The notes beneath the pieces were generated by a model, which ran no database searches, had not been told where the DNA came from, and saw only the letters and a program-made list of their open reading frames with translations. A stretch of DNA of 64,000 nucleotides from Xanthobacter dioxanivorans. GTDB lineage: Bacteria > Pseudomonadota > Alphaproteobacteria > Rhizobiales > Xanthobacteraceae. Shown one piece after another: positions 8,104-18,630 of the stretch (the first letter of the stretch is position 1; each line of letters begins with the position of its first letter). The position numbers and the translations under genes were made by a program. The DNA is taken from positions 3,080,501 to 3,144,500 of the forward strand of contig NZ_CP063362.1 in assembly GCF_016807805.1 (NCBI RefSeq), in the 5' to 3' direction.

Positions 8104-9867
8104 TCAGAAGGTCTCCGCCTCCAGCGCCATCAGCGCCGGCGCGCCATGGGCCAGGGCGGCGTCCAAAGCGAGGGTCGCCGGCAGCATGCGCTCCACGAAG
8201 AACCGCGCGATCTTCGGCTTGCGGCGCAGGGCCGGGGGAGCGTCCGCGCCGAGGGCGAGGGCGGCGGCGGACATGCGCACCCACATCCAGCCGAACGCCA
8301 CCAGCGCGAACAGGCGCAGGTAATCGGTGGCGGCGGCGCCCGCCTCCACCGCCCCGCCATGGGCGGCAAGCCGCGCCGTCGCCCGCTCCAGCCGGGCCAG
8401 CGCCTCGGCGACAGGCGTCACCAGGGCGGCGCCGGCCACCGGCGCCGCGGCATCCAGATCCGCCTTGATGAGGGCGAAGAAGCGCGCCGGCAGGGTCCCG
8501 CCTTCCATGCCGAGCTTGCGGCCGACGAGGTCCATGGCCTGGACACCGTTGGTGCCTTCGTAGATCTGGGCGATGCGGGCGTCGCGGACGAACTGCTCCA
8601 TGCCCCATTCGCGGATGTAGCCGTGGCCGCCGAGCACCTGCTGGGAGGCGACGGCGGTCTCGAAGCCGAAATCGGTGAAGGCGGCCTTCACCACCGGTGT
8701 CATGAGGGCGACGAGACCGTCCGCGCCGGCGCGGACGGCGGCATCGGGATGGTGGGCGGCCATATCCATCTGCAGCGCGGTCCATACCGCGAGCGCCCGC
8801 GCGGCATCGGCGAAGGCGCGGCCGGACAGCAGCATCTTGCGCACGTCGGGATGGGCGATGATGGGCACCGGTCCGGGCGTGCCGTCGGGGCCGTTGCCCT
8901 GGAGGCGCTCCCTGGCGTAGGCGACCGCCTTCTGGTTGGCCGCCTCGGCGATGCCGAGGCCCTGGATGCCCACGAACAGCCGCTCGGCATTCATCATGGT
9001 GAACATGGCATTGAGGCCGCGGCCCGGCTCGCCCACCAGCCAGCCGGTGGCGCCCTCGTAGTTCATGACGCACGTGGGCTGCGCGTGGATGCCCATCTTG
9101 TGCTCCAGCGCACCCACCGACATGGCGTTGCGAGCGCCGAGGCCGCCATCTGCCGCCACCAGGAACTTCGGCGCCAGGAACAGGCTGATGCCCTTCACTC
9201 CCCTGGGGGCGTCCGGCAGGCGGGCGAGCACGAGGTGGATGATGTTGCCGCCGAAGTCGTGGTCGCCCGAGGAGATGAAGATCTTGGTTCCGGTGATGGC
9301 GTAGCTGCCGTCGCCATTCGGCACGGCGCGGGTGGAGAGGAGGCCGAGGTCGGTGCCCGCCGAGGCCTCCGTGAGCGCCATGGCGCCGGTCCATTCGCCG
9401 GAGATCATCTTCGGCAGGTAGGCGGCCTTCAGGTCGGCGCCGGCATGGTGGCCGATGGCCTCCACCGCGCCGCGGGTGAGGCCGGGGAACAGGCCGAAGG
9501 AGAGGTTGGCGGAGGAAATCATCTCGTCGAGCAGGATCTGCAGGACGCGGGGCAGGCCCTGCCCGCCATATTCGGGATCGCCGGACAGGCCGCACCAGCC
9601 GGCCTCGGCGAAGGCGCGGTAGGCCTCGGCGACCCCTTTCGGGGTGGTCACCCGGCCATCGGCGAGGGTGCAGCCCTCCTCGTCGCCCGGGCGGTTGAGC
9701 GGCTCCAGCACCCCGGCGGCGAACTTGCCCGCCTCCTCCAGCACGCTCACCGCCAGCTCGGCGTTCACCTCCTCGAAGCCGGGCAAGGCGGTCATGGCCC
9801 GGTCGAAGTCGAGCACACGGGTGAGCAGGAACGCCATGTCGTCGACGGGAGGAGCATAGGTGGACAT
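8104..9867 (-). CDS. acyl-CoA dehydrogenase, DmdC-like long form
   Basis: FAD-dependent acyl-CoA dehydrogenase of 587 residues, the long subfamily of 3-methylmercaptopropionyl-CoA dehydrogenase (DmdC)-like enzymes, which have an extra N-terminal stretch and a C-terminal helical domain. Visible motifs: ALTEASAGTDLGLLSTRA (FAD/substrate loop), GTKIFISSGDHDFG, AERLFVGIQGLGIAEAANQKA, and RIAQIYEGTNGVQAMDLVGR with the predicted catalytic base Glu437. It oxidises an acyl-CoA to the 2-enoyl-CoA and passes electrons to ETF. DmdC-like proteins also act on fatty or branched acyl-CoAs, so a DMSP role should not be assumed. It is divergent from a TetR regulator gene, probably its controller. Confidence 0.88.
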   Translation of the reverse strand: MSTYAPPVDDMAFLLTRVLDFDRAMTALPGFEEVNAELAVSVLEEAGKFAAGVLEPLNRPGDEEGCTLADGRVTTPKGVAEAYRAFAEAGWCGLSGDPEYGGQGLPRVLQILLDEMISSANLSFGLFPGLTRGAVEAIGHHAGADLKAAYLPKMISGEWTGAMALTEASAGTDLGLLSTRAVPNGDGSYAITGTKIFISSGDHDFGGNIIHLVLARLPDAPRGVKGISLFLAPKFLVAADGGLGARNAMSVGALEHKMGIHAQPTCVMNYEGATGWLVGEPGRGLNAMFTMMNAERLFVGIQGLGIAEAANQKAVAYARERLQGNGPDGTPGPVPIIAHPDVRKMLLSGRAFADAARALAVWTALQMDMAAHHPDAAVRAGADGLVALMTPVVKAAFTDFGFETAVASQQVLGGHGYIREWGMEQFVRDARIAQIYEGTNGVQAMDLVGRKLGMEGGTLPARFFALIKADLDAAAPVAGAALVTPVAEALARLERATARLAAHGGAVEAGAAATDYLRLFALVAFGWMWVRMSAAALALGADAPPALRRKPKIARFFVERMLPATLALDAALAHGAPALMALEAETF

Positions 9868-10004
9868 CGCACGGGTTCCCTGATCGTCGCCTTCAGCGGA
9901 TTTGGCTGGCGGCCCGGGGAGCGGATCGCAATCCGCGGTGCCCGGCGCAGGCGCCCGCCGCCGATCTCAGGCTGGCTTCTTGACTGGTCGCGCCGTGTGT
10001 GTAC

Positions 10005-10024
10005 CAAACGATCGATACAGTTTG
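10005..10024. promoter_or_regulatory. inverted repeat in acyl-CoA dehydrogenase/tetR intergenic region
   Basis: The 333-bp region between the divergent dehydrogenase and TetR genes holds one clear element: CAAAC (10005-10009) and GTTTG (10020-10024) arms 10 bp apart, around a GATCGAT centre. It is the AT-richest stretch of the gap. TetR-family fatty acid regulators often bind CAAAC/GTTTG-type palindromes, so this may be the operator for the adjacent TetR. No strong -35/-10 pair is evident in the rest of the gap. Confidence 0.35.
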
Positions 10025-10200
10025 CAAGCCCGTCTTGCCGGTCCGGCCGCATCCCGGCGGTGTGGTGCGCCGTGCTTTCCTCCGAACCGATCGCGTTCTA
10101 AGGGAAGGAGGCGAGCGCGCGTGCCATCGCGCGGGTCACGGGCTCCCGTCGACGACCGGCTCTCCGGCAGGGCGCGGGCGGGGCCGAGCAGGACAGGGCA

Positions 10201-10824
10201 ATGCCGGAGAAGACCGCCGTGAAAGGCGAGGGGAGGGGCAAGGTCGCCCGCACGCTCTTCCAGGGCGAGTTGAGCGCGCGCCACCGGGAGATCCTTGAGG
10301 GTGCGGCGGCGCTGTTCGCCGAGCGCGGCTATGCGGCTACGTCGGTGCGCGATATCGGCGAGCGGGTGGGGCTGCTGGGCGGGTCGCTCTACCACTACAT
10401 CAAGTCGAAGGAAGCGCTGTTCATCAGGATTCACGATCTGGCGCTCCAGGGGGTGCAGGACCATATCCGCGCCGCCGTGGATGCCCGGACGGATCCCTGG
10501 GAGCGCCTGCAGGTGGCCTGCATCACCATGCTGGAGATCCAGCTCGACCCCCAGTCCATCACCATGCCGCTGATGAACGACCTGCAGGCGGTGCCGCCGG
10601 AGGTGCGCGAGCGGCTGATCGCCAAGCGCGACGAATTCGAGAAGATCTTCGTTGCCCTGGTGGCCGAGCTGCCGCTCGACCCCGAGATCGACCGCGGCGC
10701 CTACCGGCTGCTGCTGCTGACGCTGCTCAACAACGCCAGCCTGTGGTACCGCGAGGGCCGGCTGACTCCCGAGGATATCGGCCGGCAGATCGTGCGGATC
10801 TTTCGCCACCCGGCGGGAGAATGA
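10201..10824 (+). CDS. TetR/AcrR family transcriptional regulator
   Basis: One-domain repressor of 207 residues. The N-terminal helix-turn-helix lies at about residues 25-70: REILEGAAALFAERGYAATS, then VRDIGERVGLLGGSLYHYIKSKEALF, the classical TetR signature. The C-terminal ligand domain (MLEIQLDPQSITMPLMNDLQ, then GAYRLLLLTLLNNASLWYRE) resembles regulators of acyl-CoA metabolism. It is divergent from the DmdC-like acyl-CoA dehydrogenase, so an acyl-CoA effector and control of that gene are likely. The ATG at 10201 is followed by a basic 20-residue lead before the HTH. An internal start is possible but not better supported. Confidence 0.9.
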   Translation: MPEKTAVKGEGRGKVARTLFQGELSARHREILEGAAALFAERGYAATSVRDIGERVGLLGGSLYHYIKSKEALFIRIHDLALQGVQDHIRAAVDARTDPWERLQVACITMLEIQLDPQSITMPLMNDLQAVPPEVRERLIAKRDEFEKIFVALVAELPLDPEIDRGAYRLLLLTLLNNASLWYREGRLTPEDIGRQIVRIFRHPAGE

Positions 10825-11082
10825 GGCGCGACCATCCCGCGCCGCCATGGCCATCCGTGCGCTGCTCCCGTTCCGGAAGGCGGGGCCCATCAGGCTGAAA
10901 CCCGGCGCGGGCCTCGCGGCCAGCGTACGAGACGAGGGGAAGAACCCGAAGAAGCTCCCGATCGTGGAGCCCTGCGCCCCGCGGATGCCCGTGCTCGCTC
11001 CGCTCTCCGGCCGCCTCATCTGCCATGAGGCGTTTTCCGCCTTGGTCGAGCGGGTGGCGCCGAAGCTATGGCGCGGGGGGCT

Positions 11083-11096
11083 ACAAGACGTCTTGT
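11083..11096. promoter_or_regulatory. 14-bp perfect palindrome upstream of nitroreductase
   Basis: ACAAGACGTCTTGT, a perfect 14-bp palindrome without spacer, in the 464-bp region between the TetR gene and the NfsA-type gene, about 190 bp before the latter. No gene can be supported in this gap; its open frames look like GC-driven noise. The palindrome is the only marked signal and may be an operator for a redox or MarR/ArsR-like regulator acting on the nitroreductase. Confidence 0.4.
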
Positions 11097-11288
11097 GGAG
11101 CAGGTAGGCTGCGCGGGACGCTCCTTCCCGGCCGCGGAGCCCGTCTCCACGCCCGCCACCCCGCCGCCTTCCGCGCGGCCGGGACGGCGGCGGCAGGGAG
11201 CCGTGCGGGTGGCCGGAGCCTGAACCCGATCCGGATGCCCGGCGACGCCCGACGGTCCCTCCCCAGCCCCTGGAAAGTGCACGCGCCC

Positions 11289-12200
11289 ATGTCCGCCTCC
11301 GCCTCCGCCTCCGCCCCCGCCTCCTCCGTGTCCGCTTCCACGTCCGCTCCCCTTGCGCAATCCCGCCCCGCCGCCGCGACACAAGATGCGCGCGCGCTGC
11401 TCGAAGCCCGCTACGGCGCCGCCGAGGCGCCCCAGGGCCTGCTCCTCAACGACACCATCGCCGGGCTGCTCGCCCACCGCTCGGTGCGCGCCTTTTCCGA
11501 TCGCGCGCTGCCGGAAGGGTTGATCGAGACGCTGGTGGCGGCGGCGCAGTCGGCCTCGTCCTCCTCCAACCTCCAGACCTTCTCGGTGGTGGCGGTGGAG
11601 AACCCCGCCACCAAGGCGCGCCTCGCCCAGGTGGCGGGCGGGCAGAAGCATATCGTCGAGGCGCCCCTCGTCCTCGTCTGGCTCGCGGACCTTGCCCGGC
11701 TGGAGGAGATCGGCCGCCGCGCCGGCGCGCCCACCGGCGGGCTCGCATTCCTCGAAACCCTGTTCATCGGCATCATCGATGCCGCGCTGGCGGCGCAGAA
11801 TGCGGTGGTGGCGCTGGAGAGCCTCGGGCTCGGCTCGGTCTATATCGGCGCCCTGCGCAACCGCCCGCAGGAGGTGGCCGAGCTGCTCGGCCTGCCGCCC
11901 AACGTGGTCGGCGTGTTCGGCTTGTGCGTCGGTTATGCCGACCCCGCCGCCCGGCCGGCGGACGTGAAGCCGCGCCTCTCCCAAAAGCTGGTGCTGCACC
12001 GCGAGCGCTACGACGCGGGCCTGCCGCAGCCGCCGCTGGACCAGTACGAGGCGGCCCTGAAGGCCTTCCAGCGGGGGCAGGAGATGCCCGTCGTGGGCTG
12101 GGCCGGCACGGCGCTCAACCGCGTGCGCGGACCGGAAGCGCTGAGCGGCCGCGATCGCATGCGCGAGGCGCTCACGGCGCTGGGCTTCGGCCTGCGCTGA
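11289..12200 (+). CDS. NfsA-type NADPH-dependent nitroreductase/flavin reductase
   Basis: FMN-binding oxidoreductase of the NfsA/FRP group, 303 residues from ATG 11289. Motifs: LLAHRSVRAFSDRALPEGLI at the start of the fold, AAQSASSSSNLQTFSVVAVE, then GSVYIGALRNRPQEVAELLG with VVGVFGLCVGYAD and the KPRLSQKLVLHRERY end, all typical of oxygen-insensitive group A nitroreductases. A low-complexity Ser/Ala stretch (about 25 residues) precedes the fold. An open frame continues upstream to 11025 but reads as noise. The protein would reduce nitroaromatics, quinones or flavins with NADPH in the cytoplasm. It converges on kdpE with only 15 bp between, and is probably monocistronic. Confidence 0.87.
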   Translation: MSASASASAPASSVSASTSAPLAQSRPAAATQDARALLEARYGAAEAPQGLLLNDTIAGLLAHRSVRAFSDRALPEGLIETLVAAAQSASSSSNLQTFSVVAVENPATKARLAQVAGGQKHIVEAPLVLVWLADLARLEEIGRRAGAPTGGLAFLETLFIGIIDAALAAQNAVVALESLGLGSVYIGALRNRPQEVAELLGLPPNVVGVFGLCVGYADPAARPADVKPRLSQKLVLHRERYDAGLPQPPLDQYEAALKAFQRGQEMPVVGWAGTALNRVRGPEALSGRDRMREALTALGFGLR

Positions 12201-12215
12201 GCGATCGGCCCTGCG

Positions 12216-12905
12216 TCAGTCGGGCTCGCTGAGGCGATAGCCGACGCCGGTCTCGGTGCGGATGTAGCGGGGCTGCTCCGGGTTGTCCTCCAGCTTCTGC
12301 CGCAGCTGGCGGACATAGACCCGCACATACTGGACGTCATAGGCGTTGCCCCAGACGCGCTGAAGGATGAACTGGTGGGTCAGCACCTTGCCGGCGTGCT
12401 GCACCAGCAGGCGCAGGATGTCGTATTCCTTGGGCGAGAGCTTCACCTCCTGCCCCTTCACCCGCACGATGCGGCGCACCAGGTCGACCGAGAGGTCGCC
12501 CACCTGGAACAGGGGCTTGGCCCCCTCCTGCTGCAGGCGGTGGCGCAGCGCCACGCGGATGCGGGCGATGAGCTCGTTCATGCCGAACGGCTTCGTCACA
12601 TAGTCGTCGGCGCCGCATTCGAGGGCCTCGACGATCCCCGCCTCGTCGGTCCGGCTGGACAGGATCACCACCGGCGCGCCGAAGCCTTCCGCCCGCCAGC
12701 GCGCGAGCAGGTCGCGGCCGGACATGTCCGGCAGGCCCAGATCGAGGATGACGAGGTCCGGCGGCGTACGGCCGGCGCGCTCGATGGCCTCGGCGGCGCT
12801 CCCCGCGCTCGCCACATCGTAGCCCTGGGTCGCCAGCCCGGTGTTCAGCAGCCTGCGGATGGCCGGTTCGTCGTCGACCACCAGAACCTTCACGGGAACA
12901 CTCAC
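12216..12905 (-). CDS. kdpE: KdpE response regulator
   Basis: OmpR-type response regulator of 229 residues that activates the kdp operon when phosphorylated by KdpD. Receiver domain at residues 6-120: acidic pocket Asp11/Asp12 (VVDDEP), phosphoacceptor Asp55 in LVILDLGLPDMSG, Lys in DYVTKPFG. The winged-helix domain occupies about 130-229 (KLSPKEYDILRLLVQHAGKV, VWGNAYDVQYVRVYVRQLRQ). The GTG start at 12905 overlaps the kdpD stop by 4 bp (GTGA), so the two are coupled. A longer upstream frame belongs to another reading of kdpD. Last gene of the kdp transcript. Confidence 0.95.
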   Translation of the reverse strand: MSVPVKVLVVDDEPAIRRLLNTGLATQGYDVASAGSAAEAIERAGRTPPDLVILDLGLPDMSGRDLLARWRAEGFGAPVVILSSRTDEAGIVEALECGADDYVTKPFGMNELIARIRVALRHRLQQEGAKPLFQVGDLSVDLVRRIVRVKGQEVKLSPKEYDILRLLVQHAGKVLTHQFILQRVWGNAYDVQYVRVYVRQLRQKLEDNPEQPRYIRTETGVGYRLSEPD

Positions 12906-15607
12906 GACAATGCCTCGAGCTGCGGTGCGCCCACCGGCACCGGCATGCGGATGGTGAAGACAGCGCCGCTCCGCTCGGGCCGCCGCGAGACGGTGATGGT
13001 GCCGCCCATGGCCTCGAGGAAGCCGCGGGCGATGGCGAGGCCGAGGCCGGTGCCGGCCCGCACCTGGTCGCCTTTGCGGACCCGGTAGAACTTGTCGAAC
13101 ACCCGCTCCACGTCGCCTTCGGGGATGCCCGGCCCCTCGTCCAGCAGGCGCAGCGTCACCTGGTCGCCGTCCGACCAGCCCTCCAGGCGCACGCGCGAGC
13201 CTTCGGGCGCGTACTTGGCGGCATTGTCGAGGAGGTTGAACAGCGCCTGCTCGAACAGCACCGGATCGACCAGCAGCATGGGCAGGTCGGCGGCCAGCTC
13301 GATCTCCACCTTGTGGTGGCGCAGGATCGCCTGGGCCCGTCGCATGGCGCTGCCGACGATCTCGCCCACGTCGTACAAGGCGGCGTTGGGGGCCACCGCG
13401 CCGGATTCCAGCCGGGTCATGTCCAGGAGGTTGGCGATGAAGCGGTTGAGCCGCTCGCCCTCCTCCTCGATGGTGGAGAGCAGGTCGGCGCGGGCCTCCG
13501 GCGCGATGGAGGCGGAGAAATCCCGGAGGGTGCCGGCCGCGCCCATGATCGAGGCGAGCGGTGTCTTCAGGTCGTGGGAGATGGAGGTGAGCAGCGCCGA
13601 GCGCAGGCGGTCGGTCTCTGCGTCCAGGCGCGCCTTCTCCACGTCGGCCACGAGGTTGACCCGCTCCACCGCGAGCGCCGCCTGATCGGCCAGGGCATCG
13701 AGAAGCCGGCGCTGCTCCGGCGTCAGCAGCGGCCCCTCCTTGTCGCGGTCGATTCCGATCACGCCCACCGTGCCGCGCCCGGTCTGCATGGGCAGGAACA
13801 GCCGCTTGGCGCCCGGCAGGGTATCGGCGCCGCGCCCGGCGACCCGGCTGTTCTCGAACGCCCATTTGGCCGCGGCGAGGTCGGCGGCGTCGAGCACGTC
13901 CTCGGGCGGATAGGCGGCCTTCACCGCCAGGGCCCCTTCCTCCGCCAGCAGGAGCACGACGCGGACCTTGAGCATGGAGGCGATCTGGAAGGCCGTGGCC
14001 CACAGCAGGTCGTCCAGCGTCCCGGCGCCCGCGAGCTTCTTCGAGAACAGGTAGAGGTCCTCGGTGGTCTTCGCCCGCGCCCGCGCCGCCAGCGCCTGGG
14101 CGCGCACCCGCGCCGTGAGGTTCGAGGCGATGACGGCGACGACGAGGAAGAAGAACAGCGCGACCACGTTCTCCGGGTCGGTGATGGTGAAGGTGTAGAG
14201 CGGCGGGATGAAGAAGAAATTGAACGCCAGCATGCCGGCGACCGATGCCAGCAGCGCCGGCGCGAGGCCGAAGCGCACCGCGCTCACCAGCACCGCGGTA
14301 AGGAAGACGAGGGCGATGTTCTGCAAGGCGAGAATGCGTTGCAGGCCGAAGCCGACGAGGGTCGCCAGCGCCACGATGCCGAGGCTGGCGAGATAGGGCG
14401 GCGCGTCGAGCCGGCGCGCGGGGGCCCCGGATGCGGACCGGTTCGCCGGCGGTCCCGGCTCCGGCTCGCCGGCGATCACGTGGACCGAGATGTTGCCCGA
14501 GCGGCGCACCAGATCATGCACCACCGAGCCGTAGACGATCTCGAACCACCGGGCGCGGTCGGACTTGCCGATGACGATGTGGGTAACGTTGGCGGAGCGG
14601 GCATAGCCCAGCACGTCGTCGGCGATGCGGGTGCCGCCGGGGATGGTCACCGCCTCCCCGCCCAGGCGCTCGGCGAGGCGCAGGAAATCGGCGATGCGGT
14701 CGCGCTCGGCGGGGCCGAGCCGCAGCGCGCGACCGGTTTCCACGTAGAGCGCCACCCATGGCGCCCGCAGCCGGTCGGCGAGGCGCTTGGCGTAGCGCAC
14801 CAGGGCGGCCGCGCGCGGATCCTCGCTGAGGCAGACCAGCACCCGCTCCCCCGCCGCCCACGGCCCCGAAATGGCGTGGGCGCGCATGTGGGTGAGCAAT
14901 TGCTCGTCCACCCGCTGGGCGGTGCGGCGCAAGGCGAGCTCGCGCAGGGCGGTGAGGTTGCCGGGGGAGAAATAGTTCTCCACCGCCCGCCGCGCCGTCT
15001 GCGGCACGTAGACCTTGCCCTCCTTGAGGCGCTGGATGAGGTCGCCGGGCGTGATGTCGATGATCTCGATGTCGTCGGCGCGGTCAATGATGGCGTCGGG
15101 CACCGTCTCGCGTACCCTGACGCGGGTGATCTGCGCCACCACGTCGTTGAGGCTTTCCACGTGCTGGATGTTCAGCGTGGTGTAGACGTCGATGCCGGCC
15201 GCGAGCAGTTCCTCCACGTCCATGTAGCGCTTGGCGTGGCGGCTCTCCGGCGCATTGGTGTGGGCGAGCTCGTCCACGAGGACGAGGGCCGGTCGGCGGG
15301 CGAGGATGGCGTCGAGGTCCATCTCGTCCAGCTCGCGCCCCTTGTAGGGCACGCGCCGGCGGGGGATCACCTCCAGCCCGGCGACCAGCGCCTCGGTCTC
15401 CTGCCGGCCGTGGGTCTCCACCACGCCCACCACCACGTCGGCGCCTTCCTTCAGGCGGGCATGGCCGGAGGCGAGCATCTCGTAGGTCTTGCCGACGCCC
15501 GGCGCGGCCCCGAGGAAGATCTTCAGGCGGCCGCGCGTCTCCTGCTCGGCCGCCGCGAGCAGGGCTTCGGGCGAGGGCCGCAGGTCCGCGGCTCGGTCTT
15601 CGGGCAT
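12902..15607 (-). CDS. kdpD: KdpD sensor histidine kinase
   Basis: Membrane-bound turgor/K+-responsive sensor kinase, 901 residues, typical full length. Domains: N-terminal KdpD cytoplasmic region (about 25-235) with Walker A GAAPGVGKT (33-41) and LVDELAHTNAPESRHAKRYM; a USP-like domain (about 255-375); four transmembrane segments around 400-500 (SLGIVALATLVGFGLQRILA; FNFFFIPPLY); a GAF domain; then the kinase core with His678 in SISHDLKTPLASIMG, and the ATP-binding N and G boxes (NLLDNAAKYAP, GTGLGLAIARGFLEAMGG). It is 56 bp downstream of kdpC and coupled to kdpE. Confidence 0.96.
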   Translation of the reverse strand: MPEDRAADLRPSPEALLAAAEQETRGRLKIFLGAAPGVGKTYEMLASGHARLKEGADVVVGVVETHGRQETEALVAGLEVIPRRRVPYKGRELDEMDLDAILARRPALVLVDELAHTNAPESRHAKRYMDVEELLAAGIDVYTTLNIQHVESLNDVVAQITRVRVRETVPDAIIDRADDIEIIDITPGDLIQRLKEGKVYVPQTARRAVENYFSPGNLTALRELALRRTAQRVDEQLLTHMRAHAISGPWAAGERVLVCLSEDPRAAALVRYAKRLADRLRAPWVALYVETGRALRLGPAERDRIADFLRLAERLGGEAVTIPGGTRIADDVLGYARSANVTHIVIGKSDRARWFEIVYGSVVHDLVRRSGNISVHVIAGEPEPGPPANRSASGAPARRLDAPPYLASLGIVALATLVGFGLQRILALQNIALVFLTAVLVSAVRFGLAPALLASVAGMLAFNFFFIPPLYTFTITDPENVVALFFFLVVAVIASNLTARVRAQALAARARAKTTEDLYLFSKKLAGAGTLDDLLWATAFQIASMLKVRVVLLLAEEGALAVKAAYPPEDVLDAADLAAAKWAFENSRVAGRGADTLPGAKRLFLPMQTGRGTVGVIGIDRDKEGPLLTPEQRRLLDALADQAALAVERVNLVADVEKARLDAETDRLRSALLTSISHDLKTPLASIMGAAGTLRDFSASIAPEARADLLSTIEEEGERLNRFIANLLDMTRLESGAVAPNAALYDVGEIVGSAMRRAQAILRHHKVEIELAADLPMLLVDPVLFEQALFNLLDNAAKYAPEGSRVRLEGWSDGDQVTLRLLDEGPGIPEGDVERVFDKFYRVRKGDQVRAGTGLGLAIARGFLEAMGGTITVSRRPERSGAVFTIRMPVPVGAPQLEALS

Positions 15608-15622
15608 GGCCTCCTCCGGATG

Positions 15623-15643
15623 CCCGGCGGGCGCGCCGCCGGG
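15623..15643. other. hairpin in kdpC-kdpD intergenic region
   Basis: Inverted repeat CCCGGCGG / CCGCCGGG (8-bp perfect arms, 5-nt loop) in the 56-bp gap between the kdpC stop and the kdpD start. It has no T-tract. It could lower readthrough from the transporter genes into the regulatory genes or mark a processing site. Confidence 0.35.
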
Positions 15644-15663
15644 TCCGTTGCCTCAACGGTGTG

Positions 15664-16269
15664 TCACTCGCCGCGGATCTTGTCGAGGGCGAGATTGAGG
15701 GCGAGCACGTTCACCTTGGGCTCGCCGAGGAGGCCGAGGGTGCGGTCCTCGACGCTGGCGGCGACCAGACGGCGCACCTGATCCTCCGGCAGGCCGCGCG
15801 CCTTGGCGACGCGGGGCACCTGGAACAGCGCGGCCTCGGGCGAGATGTGCGGGTCGAGCCCGCTACCGGAGGCGGTCACAAGGTCCACCGGCACGGCGGC
15901 GCCGGGGTTTTCCGCCTTCAGCGCGTCAAGGTCGCCCTTCACCCGGTCGGCCAGCGCCGGGTTGGTGGGGCCGAGGTTCGAGCCCATGGAGTTTGCCGCA
16001 TTGTAAGGCTGGGCGACGCTCTTCGTCGGGTCGGCGGGATCGGCGCCGGTGGTGGCGGAGGGGCGGCCGTGGAAGGTGCGGTCCGAGGTGAAGCTCTGGC
16101 CGATGAGGGCCGAGCCGACGACGGTGCCGTTCCGCTCGATCAGGCTGCCGTTGGCCTGGCGCGGGAAGAGGGCCTGGGCCGCGCCGGTCATGGCCAGTGG
16201 ATAGGCGAGGCCGGTGAGCGCGGTGAGCAGCACGAGCACGACCAAAGCGGGGCGAAGTTCCTTGAGCAT
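15664..16269 (-). CDS. kdpC: KdpC, potassium-transporting ATPase subunit C
   Basis: Single-pass membrane subunit that stabilises the KdpB-ATP complex, 201 residues (family about 190-200). One N-terminal transmembrane helix ([20 protein letters not shown]) followed by the extramembranous domain with conserved [54 protein letters not shown] and [10 protein letters not shown] near the end. It follows kdpB by 12 bp in the kdp operon and precedes kdpD. Confidence 0.96.
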   Translation of the reverse strand: MLKELRPALVVLVLLTALTGLAYPLAMTGAAQALFPRQANGSLIERNGTVVGSALIGQSFTSDRTFHGRPSATTGADPADPTKSVAQPYNAANSMGSNLGPTNPALADRVKGDLDALKAENPGAAVPVDLVTASGSGLDPHISPEAALFQVPRVAKARGLPEDQVRRLVAASVEDRTLGLLGEPKVNVLALNLALDKIRGE

Positions 16270-16281
16270 GATGGGTTCTCC

Positions 16282-18387
<2,106 letters not shown>

Positions 18388-18413
18388 GGGAGGCACTCCC
18401 GGGAAAAGAGGGG

Positions 18414-18629
18414 TCACTTCGCGGAGATCTGGAGCACGAGGGTGATCGCCGCCTGGATGGCGGCCGCGGCCACGAGGCAGGCCACGCTCACGATGAGGAC
18501 GATCTCCGAGGTCTGGAGGGGCAGGCCGGGCCTTCCGTCCCGCCCGGCGCGAGGCCGGGCGGGGGCGGTGTCCTGGCCGTTGGCGAGGGGCTTGGGCGCG
18601 GGGGTCTCGCTCATCCGGCTTTGGCGCAT
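18414..18629 (-). CDS. small single-pass membrane protein between kdpA and kdpB, 71 aa
   Basis: Unrecognised 71-residue protein inside the kdp operon. The N-terminal 40 residues are polar and Pro/Arg-rich. One hydrophobic segment ([20 protein letters not shown], about residues 42-61, continuing ITLVLQIS) predicts a single membrane span near the C-terminus. Translation is well supported: AGGAGG stands 5 nt before ATG 18629, and the kdpA stop at 18631-18633 is immediately upstream. A second ATG is at 18614. Kdp pumps normally have only F, A, B and C, so this may be an accessory or lineage-specific subunit. The position suggests assembly with KdpA or KdpB, but that is inference. Confidence 0.75.
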   Translation of the reverse strand: MRQSRMSETPAPKPLANGQDTAPARPRAGRDGRPGLPLQTSEIVLIVSVACLVAAAAIQAAITLVLQISAK

Positions 18630-18630
18630 C

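Noticed and set aside
10847..11107. An 86-codon plus-strand frame in the tetR-nitroreductase gap
   Set aside because: No ribosome site, no family and no conserved-looking segments; the antisense frame looks equally protein-like, so neither can be supported.
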